Positions 22,801 through 34,800 of a DNA stretch of 64,000 bases are shown piece by piece. Source of the stretch: Symsagittifera roscoffensis. Lineage: Eukaryota > Xenacoelomorpha > Acoela > Convolutidae. A model generated the notes under the pieces. The model saw nothing but the letters and a program-made list of their open reading frames with translations. It made no database searches and had not been told where the DNA came from. Position 1 is the first letter of the stretch. Each line of letters begins with the position of its first letter. The stretch lies in assembly GCF_963678635.1 (NCBI RefSeq), contig NC_087063.1, positions 74,855,617-74,919,616 of the forward strand, in the 5' to 3' direction. Position numbers and translations under genes: made by a program.

Positions 22801-25800
22801 GCGACCCAGTCTAAAGATTCAGCTGCTTAGAATTATTTTTTTTTCTAATATTTTTCTCTCTTAATTTTTTCGGTACATTGCAAAAACATCAGTTTTATGC
22901 TGTTTTAAGCGGTGTTATTTTTATTTGCTTTGGGAGGTTGAACATGGACTCCAAATATTCATCCTCTAATTCATTCTAAGTAGGTCCCATTGCCGTGCAA
23001 TCGAATTTTCCACGGAATGTTAAGCCCTCTGAATCAGAAGCTGCCTAATTTAATTTCATCGTTTAATTCGTCAAAGGTAAAACAAACCATTGTTAATAGA
23101 AATTATAATATAGATGATGACCAGGACAAAAGAGAGCGATTTGATTATTCCTTTGATCTGTTGGTGTTCAGTAAAACGTTTTTTTTTTTTTTAGTTTTTG
23201 TTTGCTGCAATCTGACCGTGCGGCGTATAAAAAATGTTGGTAGCTGCAATCTGACCGTGCAGCGTAGTGCAGTGGAAACTCATTCAAGTTGCTCTTCGAC
23301 TGCACCATGGCCTCCGGACACTGCAGATTCAACAGCCACCCTAAAGACTTCAGTCTCCCTCCCAGCACTGCATAGTGGATGGCAGTACATCCAAAATTGT
23401 CCTTCTCCTCCAACATCGTCCAAGCTCCTCCTTTTTTAACCTCTTTTCCATCCTTGCGCGCTATGGCCGATATCTCGCGGTCGTAATTGCACTCCTCCAT
23501 CGAGTTCTAAAACAATTTTTATTGTCGTTTTTTTTGTTCACAGTATCCCATGAACTGATTGAAGTGATCTTCGAGGTCCATCATGATCCGTGCTGGTTGC
23601 TTGAGGGTGAGGCAACATTACCCAACCCAGAAAAATAACCAGCAGGGGCACAACAGCGGTTCGCCGTGATGAGCTGTACAGCTCGTATGGTGGTCCTTTC
23701 CCTCGGATAAATGGTCTTAAATGAAAATTGAAACAAACTATGGCGTTGGATGGGTTTTCGCGACTCAAAGACGACTAAAAAAAACGCTTTAGAATTTTTT
23801 TACCTTTAAATATTTTTCGTTAAATAATTGCGTTGACAACAATCTGTGCCATGAGCTGAAAACTTTTCTTTGTTACCAAATAAAGAGCTGACATTTATAT
23901 CGGACCTGCAAAAACTCCAAAAGTGATAGCAAATATCCAAATTTACTTCAAAAAAAGGAAAAAAGTATACAGGTTTTTAAGTGCCAAGTTCCGGCTTGGA
24001 ATTTTTGGAGTTTTCGGGCCAAAATTTATGCTAATTTTATTGTTCCAATTATTGAAAATTTATGCTAATTTTATTGTTCCAATCATTGAAAATGGGGAGG
24101 AACTTTGTAATCGGGTCTGTTTTAGTTTTTTTTATTTCCACGCAAAATCAGGAACCACAAATAATCATCGGAATCGGTTGAGCGATACATCAAGCTAAAG
24201 GTCTTACAGTCATGATTCGAACCACATTTAAAATTTTTTGAAAATTTTTTCCCAATGTCGAGAAAAACCGGTTTGATATTTCTGATTTTTCGTCTTATTT
24301 CGAGCTAATAAAGCGAGCAAGCATTCTTAATGTAATTGCTTAAAAGCTATAATAGATAAAAACGTAAGTAACGTTAGTTTACTTTGAGTATTTTAGCGCG
24401 TTTTTGGAGCCAAAATTTTCAAAAATTGAAAAAAATGCAAAATTAAACAGAAATAATTTTTCCACAAAAAATGTTTCTTAGTTTGCTTACTTTACTACGA
24501 CTGTCGAATATGTCTAATATCTAGTTTTTGTCAAGCTCCTTTTATCACACCACGCCAAAAAACATTAATTTTCAAAGAAATTGTGCTTTTTTAAGACTAT
24601 AGTCGGAACATTCTGTATTACTTGTACAGTAACCGGCTATCCTTGTTTAAAAATTTCTTTTTGCTACTAGATAATCTGCTATGAACGATTTGATACTGTT
24701 TTGGATTCAAGCGATGATCGTTGCTTAAAGTTTGTTTTCAGAGATCTTTCAATTTTTCAACTAGATTTGATGGGGTTTTTGTTACAGTCCAAAAAAAATT
24801 GATTTGCTGAGTTTAGTTATGCCCGAACTGGAGTTCCAAGGATAAACGTAGCTACCAGACAGTTGCAAAAGAGTCATGAACGCAAGTTAACAAAAATACT
24901 GACTTAATCTTTTGAAAACATTTCCTCAGTTTTTGATTTTCCGGAAAAAATATATGAATTTAACTCTCTTTAATATTCTCTAAAACAACTTATCATTGAC
25001 ACTTCTGTGATTAAATTAACCCAATTTGAGAAATTTGGATCAATATGTAAAAAATTTTTTGCTGAAGTAATCTGATAATGAATTTCCGTCCTCGAGATTG
25101 GAAGCCAATCACGTTTTTTGTGACTTTTAACTTTTCACTGTTTTATAGTGGAGTTTGCGTCTTTTTTAAAAATAAATGATAGGATCTTGAAAAAAAAATC
25201 AACAGTCAAACCGCGAAAAATCATATTAGAGCCTGAAAAAATTTTTCCCAGAAAATGAAAATAACTTTAATAACCGATTATATAGGGCCTCCCGGAAAAT
25301 GAAAACAACTTTAATAACCAATTATATAGGGTATCATTTTCAGTCTCATAAAAATTTTAAAATTAAGAAAAAAATTGATCAGTAATGGATTATTATTTAA
25401 TTACTGTCTAATAAATGAAGCTTATTATTATTAATTTTTTGTAATTTTTTAGAAAAAATTTAGACTCACATTGCAGTCCTTTCTAAAGTTAACAGTTGCT
25501 TTCCGGTTAGTAAAATTAGACAAAACGAAATTTTCATAAACTTTTCCTGCAAATGACACCCTCTCCTCCCCCCCCCCCCCACGTTTTACACCCTTACCCA
25601 TGTTTAAAATCACCCCCCCTCGTTTACATCCTCCCTTTGATCCCACCACCCTCGCTTATAACCATATAGTAGTAGCTTTTTTGAACACGTGAACGGATAA
25701 GAGATGGGGTAGGGTTAGGCGCGCATTTTACATAAAACTTGATTGGGCTTAGATTTTGCAGAAGTATAGCAGAAGTTTTTTAAGTTTTGCAAATAATTTT

Positions 25801-28800
25801 GCAAAAAGTATAGAGATTTCAATCGTTTATAACCAATCTAATGGATTCTAAATCAATCATAATCACTTTTGATTGATTTTAATGGAGAGTGTTTTTATTG
25901 AAGTAATGATAACATTTACTATATATTTGTTCCGACTTGAATAACAAAAGTAATGGAATATTTGTGCTCGAGGTGGGTTTTTTTTTCTTCAGACAAATTT
26001 CGACTTTTTAACTAGCCACTTTTGACAGAATTTTTTAAATATCATTCAAAAGGTATTGTTGTCCGGAGCTTAAATTTGAAAAAAATTTTTTACTTGTGAT
26101 CATTTTTTGTAAAGTTATGGAGGTTAAAAGATTGCAATTTTGGCCAATTTGGGACAATTAACGCGCGATATATTTCGAGCTAATAACGCGTAAGCGTAGT
26201 TTTAATCTGTCTTAAAAAACGTTCCGAATTGGTTGAATGAAGCTTATTTGACATAATTGGTTTGTTACTATGTGCGAAAACTATTGTTCTTTATATGACG
26301 TGCGGAGGGATAATTTTTTAAAAAACCTCAAGTTAAAAAAAATCCTTTTACTTTTTTACATTTAATTTTTCATGTTATTACTGCTCCATAGACCTTAAAT
26401 GGCAGTCGGAACATTCACGGCCTCGCCCTGATACGAGCAGTCTTGCAATTTAATGGTCGAATATTGCAAAAATAATGGATTGAAATTACATTTTAGAGAA
26501 CTGTTTTCCATTTTAATCGTTTTTTATACTTAAAACTTCTGTGCGGATGGACCTTGTTATTTTTTCCTTGCCTATGGTAGAATTGTGACAAATCTCTACG
26601 GTAATAAAAAGCATATACCGAGTAAAGCATATACGAATTTCGTACTTTTTTATGAATAACCTTTCCGCAAAAGTAAATAATTTACAATAACCTAAAAGTT
26701 AAGAAGATATTTTTCCTGCAAGCATTTTTGGTCAAACAAATTGTCATTTCGACCAATTTGTGATAACTTATACACACTATGTTTCGTTCTATACCACGAA
26801 AGTCTCAAATGAACCAGGCTCAAAATATTTAAGCAAACTACGTTGTCTATAATTGAACCTCTATTATGCGCACAAAGTATCACTTTAAACTTTACATAGC
26901 GCGTGAGGGGAACATTTCAAAAAAACTACTGACACGAGCAGTCTTGTTCTCTTTAAAATATGCCAGGTATTATTATGTCAGATTGTTCTCAAATCTGAGG
27001 TACACATTGCACTTCGCATGGAGTACGTTCAGTTATAGATAAGTGGGTTCAAATGGGTGAAAAATGGACCGATGTACCTTTATGAATGCGAATATGTTGT
27101 TGTTGCTCTTGGTGGAGTGCAGCATGGCCAAGTGTATCATGTTCCTGCCCTGAGTGTCCCTCAGAGTGAGGTCACTGACCTCCTTCAGGTACTCCACCAC
27201 TTCCTCGCTGCCTCTGATGATGGCCTGCATCAGCGCAGAGTTCCCTTGCGAGTCCTGCATGTTCAACGGACAACCCTACAAACAGAAAACATTCTGCAAA
27301 ATTCATTTGGTCAAAATCGGTCAAAATTAGAGATTTTTAACTTTTCAATTGTCCAATTGAGGACCAAATTTCAGTTGTCATCAAAAAGCGATACAACTTT
27401 AAAATAGAAACACAACTACAAAGAAAAATTATCAAACAATCGAAAATTTGACTCACATTTTCGACTAGAATTTTGACCGCATCAATCTGATTGAACATTG
27501 CAGCGCTAAAAGAAGAACACAAACTCTTGAAATTTTTAACATAATTTTCAGCTTGCTTCTAATTTTTCTATGATTTTTTTTGATCAACAAAACAGAGAAA
27601 CTTAAAGCTTATAAGTTAATATTTCCTCTGAGTACACAAATCTCCTAATGTTATAATTGAAGGTATTAGCATACCTGAGGGGGAAGGGGCTGACAATTTG
27701 AAGTTTTTCTTGATGCAAGTAAAATACGTTTTTAGTTCTTTTTCAGTAACTTTCTTATGCGAAAACTAATTCAGATTTTGTTCACATTTCATGCATCTTA
27801 GACGAGATTTTACAGTCCAGTATAAACCTGTGCAGTGGAGTCATGCCCTGGAAGTCCTGTGCCGAGAACACACTCTCCAACTCCTCCTTGTTTGTGGCCT
27901 GGATAATCTGGGTGAGGATCTTGTCGTGGCCGAGTGCGGCTGCCAAGTGGACCGAAGTGGAGTCGTCCTCCATCCGACCGCACAGTTTGGACCCGAACTC
28001 CAGACAGATCTTCACCGACTAAACCAAAACACTCACTTTTCCTCAAACATTGAGGACTATTGTTTTGATTGAAACAAACGAACTTGTTCAAATAAACTGC
28101 ACTGCAAAGCTAATGAACAAAACAGTTTGTAGAAAAGAGCAAAATTGCTGCAAAAAAGTAAAACAATTTTTTAATGTACTAACAAACAATTGTTGATAAT
28201 TATTGTACTAAGATAAAATTAGGGATTTTCAACCGAAACTAGAAATTGGGAAGAAAAACAAAAAATGTTATTAGATTTACTTTTTTTGACTTCGAAAATT
28301 GGATACCACAGTTAGACGTTTGAGGTGTTGGTTCAGCTTAATTTTTGGTTGGTTAACAATTCAAACCTGTCCGCAATTTGTTGGTTGTTGTCTCTTCGTT
28401 CAGAGCAACAAAGTTAAGGCCAAACGATAAATAAAACAATAAATTTGACGATGACTCACCTCGACGTCTCCGTTGCTGACTGCGACGTGCAGAGGAGTGG
28501 AGAGGTTCTTGTCACAGAAGTTCATCACCTTCTCCTTCGTGTAACCGAAGTTACTGCCTAGAGGGAGTGCAACGAAGTACAAAATATTACAAAACTCAAT
28601 GGAAATTAATTCAAATTGGAGAGAACATGTTGCATGTATAAAGATTTTTCAATTTTTTCGATATATTTTTGGGTGTCGAGTTGAGGTTTTTTTCAACGCG
28701 AGTTTCTTCGGCTTTAATTTTTTAAGAAACAGTCGCTTCTAACTGAACTGCGAGAGTTCATTTTATGCAAATTGCTAAGCTCTTGCTCAAACTTTTATGA

Positions 28801-31800
28801 GTCGAATATGCTAAAATTATACCTTAATTTGACATTCAAGAGACTATTAAATTTTAATGAGATCACCAAAAATGAACACTTTTCTCTCCGCCATGTACCT
28901 TAAATATTAACTTGTAGGCCAGCATTAATGTTTCTGCCCTATATTTATTGGTAGACTTCAAAATTCTTTAAAGTACAATGCTAAATAGAAACAAAATAAC
29001 GTATATAATATGTAGGCTAAGTAATGTGGTTTTTTTTCACTTTGCAATCAATTTCATACAGTTAATGTAGCAAATACTTTAAGAAAGTGATTAGAATCAA
29101 ATTAAGATTGATTTAATCTGATTCGAAAATGAAGCTTAACAAGACTGCTCGTATCAGGGCGAAGCCTTGAATGTTCCGACTGCCTTTTAAGGTATATGGA
29201 GCAGTAATAACATGAAAAATTTAAATTTAATAAAATAAAATAAGATTTTAAGAAATTGAGAACTTTTGTAAAAACATCCCCCCACAAGCCATATTAAGTG
29301 AAAAGTGATGGATTTTGCTCCTATTAACAAATCAATTAGGGCATATAAGCTTGCTTGAACTAATTTGGAACAATTTCTAAGACGGATTAAATCTCCGCTT
29401 ACGCGTTAATAGCTCGAAACATACCGTGAGTTAACAGTCCCAAATCGGACAAAATGGCAATCTTTAAACCCCCATAACTTTGCAAAAAAGATCACAGGTG
29501 AATTATTTTTTCAAATTTAAGCTCAGAACAACATTTAGCTTTCGAATGATATGAAAAAAAGTCCGTCAAAAATGGCTGGTTAAAAAGGCGAAATGTGTCT
29601 ATAGAAAAAAAAACCACCCCGAGCACAAATATTCCGTTACATTCGTTACGAAAGGGGGAACAAAAAGCTTTAACTTATTTGCAATTGATTTAAATTAAAT
29701 TTAGTAATTGTTTGGTTAAAATTTTTTGTTCCGACTTTCGATACGAAAGTAACGGAATATTTTTGCTCGGGGTGGGTTTTTTTTTCTTCAAACAAATTTC
29801 GACTTTTTAACTAGCCATATTTGACAAACATTTTTAATATCATTCGAAAGCTATTGTTGTCCTGAGCTTAAATTTGAAAAGATATTTCACCTGTGATCGT
29901 TTTTCCGCAAAGTTGTGGGGGTTTACACATTGCCATTTTGGCCAATTTGGGATAATTAACGCGCGATAAATTTCGCGCGATTAAAGCGTAAGTGGAGATT
30001 TAATCCGTCTTAGAAATCGTTCAAAATTGGTTGAAAGAAGCTTATATGCCATAATTGATTTGCTACAAGGAGCGAAATCTATCCTTTCGTACTTAATATG
30101 GCGTGTAGTGGGATGAATTTCAAAATTCAGAATTTTTTTTTTCATCTTATTACATCATATATTTTTTGGTAATTACTGCTCCTGAAACCTCAAAAGGCAG
30201 TCGGAACATTCAGGGCTTCGCCTTGATACGAGCAGTCTTGTTCGAGTTTTAGTAACAATAAAATTGACGTATATCGATTATAATAGGACCGTAGCTAGCC
30301 TCAATTCATTTTGGAACAATTTTGTTGTGCGGGATAATTTGCCAAAGGCAAATAATTCGCGTTACGCTCTCAACATTATCAGCAAACTCTTCAGAGCGCG
30401 CATAATTTAGTCCAGAACATGGCCAATTTGTCAATTTTCAAATCCTCAGAACTTTACGAAAAATTATCGGAGCTAAAATATCTTTTTCAATTTGAGCTCA
30501 GAAAGTCGATACCTTCAATGGTGTATACAATTTTGTTGAAAACTATTATTTCGAGCGGCGAAAATTGACTGAATAAAAAAACCACAGTGAGCTCAAAATT
30601 TTTTTTACCGAAAGTCGGAATAATAAGGGATAAAACATTGGCGGGAATTTAGTATAATGATACTTTTTATCCCCGCGGGAGAAAATTTAAATGTTCCCGT
30701 TATGAAAAAAAAAATTGCGGTCAAAACTCTACGCGAGTAAACTTAGCTATCTGTTGCTCTTTTGGAGGTTTGTCTTGTGTACAAAATTTTGCTCAAAACT
30801 TTTGCTCAATTCTGTGGAGATTTTGCTGGTTTAACTTAAAGTTGTCGCAAAACTAAGGTCAGACTCTTAATCATTTTTGTCTAATTTAGTCTGAAAACCA
30901 AAATAAACCTGAGAAAAAATGTTTTATTACTGAATCAACTTTTTGACTTTTTTGGAATGCGAAGGATGACAAGTATCACAAGGAGGGTATCACTTGACCT
31001 CTCTGAGATTTCTTTGGGTTAATGAAACCCTGCCGGAATAAAACATCATACACCGTATCCCTCCGGAGCAAAAAAAAGAAAGAAAAAGTTAGATAGATGA
31101 GATATTTGCAGTGTTGTATGATGGCGTTGAGGGTGTCCCTGGCCCCGTTGAGGACTGCCACATGAACAGAACTGTATCCAGAGGAGCAGGCGATGCATGG
31201 GTACGCCCCATTATTCATCTACACAGAAAAAAATCATTAGAGAGGAAAAAAATAAGAGAGGTAGTTTGGCCATTACATATCCTGCAGCACAAGCTGTCAT
31301 CAATTACGCATGTTACGTTATAAAATTGTTGTCCCACTCTAGATTATTTAGCCACAATTTTTCAGCAGATTACAACATCAAAATATGTCGATCGTTTGAA
31401 TGGTCAAATAAACTGGGTTGAAAGAATCTTTTTTTGAAAAAAAGTTTGATAAAGATCATGATATATTTTATGGGAAAACTGTTCTTCCTGCGGGTTTCAT
31501 CATAACAAAACTTGCTTACTGAAAGCGTTAATCCATTTCCTTGAAAAAAGTAGGGATCTACTTAACAATCTCTTCCTTCCAAGGAAGCTAAACTTTGCGA
31601 TCTCTGGTGATTTTTTTTTCATTATATTTGAATGTTTCTGCTCACGCATTGTTCGGAGCGTCTCGGTATTCACCGCAGCTAAGGCTGGGCAAGTTGATAC
31701 AAGGCTCATTTGGGATTTCAAAAATCAAATAAAACTAAGTTCTCTTTAAAAAAATTTGAAAAAATAATACACTTTCGCATGATTAGATTTATATCAAAAT

Positions 31801-34800
31801 GCAAGCTTTTAGTGTCTGAACAGTTTGGGTTCCGGCACAGATATTTTTGTGTGCATGCAATAACTTCTGAAATCGAAATAATGCGTCACTGTATAGAGGG
31901 TAAAAAATCAGGATTAGCGGGTTCTGTAGATCTTAAAAAAGCTTTTGACACAATTGATCACTCTGTTTTACTAACCAAATTAGATCTCTATGGGTTCCGC
32001 GGTATAATAAACACTTTTCTGCAGTCTTATTTAACCAATCGTAAACAGTATGTTCTTTTTGTGGAAAAAACTCTCATTTAAAGAGTATTAAGTTCGGAGT
32101 TCCCCAAGGATCTGTCTTAGGTCCACTGCTGTTTTGTCTCTATATTAACGACATGCCTAAGAGAGTAACGAAAAGCTCAATTTGGCTGTTTGCAGATAAT
32201 ACAACGATTGCTACTACGTGCAAAAACAATTCGATTGATGAAAATTTTTATCGGGAACTTAAATTGATTGCAAATTGGTGCACAAATAATAGACTAAACA
32301 TCATAATTGATAAAATGCAAGTATCCAATTTCGGAAGGAGTTCAAAAGAATCTGAAATATTTTTGGTAAATCAGAAACTTAATGCTGTGAACTCCTTCAA
32401 GTATCTTGAGGTTGTGGTAGATAATAAGCTCGGTTTTGAGCAACACATAGATCATGTTTGTAAAAAGCTAGCTAAATTTAATGAAATTCTTTATAAAGCA
32501 AGGGAGGTTTTTTCTAGGTCATTTCTTCTTAGGTTTTATCAAGTTTATGCAAAACTGTTAAAATCATACAGCATCTTACTTTTTGGATGTGCGTCCAAGA
32601 CAAAATTAAACAAAATTCTTTTAAAGCAAAAGCGAATTCTCAGAGCTGTTTTCTTTAAGCGCAAACTTGATCACATTACGGAAAATTTTTCAGATTATAA
32701 TATTCATACTGTTTTTGACGTGTTTCTAGATACTGCTTTTAAAGAATATTTTTATCAAATACTTGGTGAATTGCAATTACAGATTTTGAACTTTAATCAA
32801 CTAAATACCTGTAGACAAACACATGCCCGTAGCTTGAGAATGTTACGTTCAAAATCTGTTAGATCTAACTGCTTATTACAATCGGTTAACATTAAAGTGC
32901 TCAAGTTTTACAATTTTTTTTCGGCCAATAGTCTTTTTCCAGAGATTTTGAAAAATATGTTAAAATCTCAATTGATCTCAAAAAATAAACGTAATTTTGT
33001 CCCAGATCATTTTGAACTCCTTCACCTGATATTTGGCAAATGATCTAAATCTTGCCTTTTCTTTCTCCTCAACTTATTTTGTAAAAGTCTATCTTATGGG
33101 ACGTCTCCTCGAGGGCCTTTGGGGCCCATGAGCTCGATCCCTGGAGTATCTTATGACTGATGCTTGTTAGTTATATGTGCACACTAAATAATTCAAACTT
33201 CAAACAAACTTGAGTTGAGTTCATATTAGATGATATTAGACTGCTAAGCACAAAATGCAGTGAAAACTAAATAGGCAACGAAAAAATGTGTTAACTAGAA
33301 ACAATACAACATAATGTGAGAAAACAACAGATTTTGGCAATTTGCTGCCTTTTGCTGCCTTTTGCAAAAAAATAGGTTCAATAAACTATATGTCACATAT
33401 GAGAGATAATTCAAGAAATACGTGTTTTTAAAACACCCTGTAGTCAATTTGGAGCAAGTAAGCGAACAAGTAAATCTAAAATCATTTAATTATGCAATGA
33501 ACAGTAAAACTTTTGTCGGTTAAAACATAATTTTTGAAGTTTATTTGGGCGCTTCTCCAACACCGAAATTAAAATATAACTAGGATGGTCGGTAGCTGTG
33601 CAAGTAGCACAGAATGTTCCGACTATATTCTTGAAAATACAGTAGATATTTTTTCTATGTTTTCAAACTTAGAAATAGTGTCTTTTTGATTGTGCGTGGC
33701 GCGATCAAAAGATCTGACGAAAGCCTGGATCACACTTGACAGTCACAGTAAAGTTGGCAAATGGGGCAACAGTTTTTGTAAAAAAAATTGAGGAAACCAA
33801 AAACATGAAACTTTTTTTTGAATTTCTGAACAATCAGTTTTGGATTTATGAAGTTTTTCATTCCCATAACGGTGCCAGAAAACTTCAAAAAAATCTCATC
33901 AAGAGTTAAGTTAAAGGTGCAATGCTTTTCCTTCTATAATAAACCTGTTTGCTCGCTTTATTTCCTGGAATTTTTTTCTTAGAAAAAGTTATTAACTTCG
34001 TTCAATAAAAGCTGAAAAAATTTGCATATGTTATATCACTCCATCCATTCTGATAATTATTTTTGTTATCTGCTTTTGATTAAAAAAAATAAACTGCTCA
34101 CGCTTACTTATTCGCTCGAAATTAAACCAAAAATCAAAAATTTCAAACGGATTTTTCTCGACACTGAGAAAAATTCTGGGAAATTGTTTAATGTTGTTCG
34201 AATCACCATTGAAACGGCTTTGATGTGATCCATCACTCAAACCATTCCGACAAAGCAGTCCGATGGTACCTGATTTTTGATTACAAACCTCCTCCCCTTT
34301 TTCAAAAATTAAATTAAATATTTTCGTAGACATTTCCTTTTTGTGTATCTTTTTGAATCTCGATTGATGATCTTTGATTAGTGGTACCACTACATAGGCT
34401 TTCCCGAAAAAGTGGCAACAATTGTTTCCTCAAAAATGTGTAGTTTTTTACTTAAAACATTTTTACTTTTACGTGTTTAACTTTTTTACTTTTACGTTTT
34501 TTTGCTCTAGAATTCATTTTTAAAATTCAAACCGTCGCACAATTAGAGCTTAAAAAGCAAAAACCGGCAACAAAATTCATCCTATTCAACTTTCGGCGTA
34601 CTAAAAGATTAGAAAAAATCAATACAAGCTTATAGACGCGTCATTTGAGAAACTGGTTACGTAACAAAACAACATTTTTTGAGGCAAAAATTCCAAAAAA
34701 TTCAAAAAAAAACATTAAAAATTAGATTTTCTTCAAAGTGCTTTTCAATCCTTATCTGAATGTTTTTTTTTTTCAATTTTGAACATCTTTTTATATATTT

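Larger units (their letters stand above)
23507..27077. other. 3.6-kb TRPA intron
   Basis: No exon seen. Contains family B (24,050-24,655), a 44-bp duplication (25,251-25,335), poly-C/G tracts near 25,570 and fold-back family A arms (25,929-26,445 and about 26,560-26,946). 22,811-23,255 and 21,957-22,642 are shorter introns without structure beyond T runs. Confidence 0.5.

Noticed and set aside
27057..28072. Plus-strand ORFs of 93-116 codons
   Set aside because: They are antisense shadows of GC-rich TRPA exons g and i.
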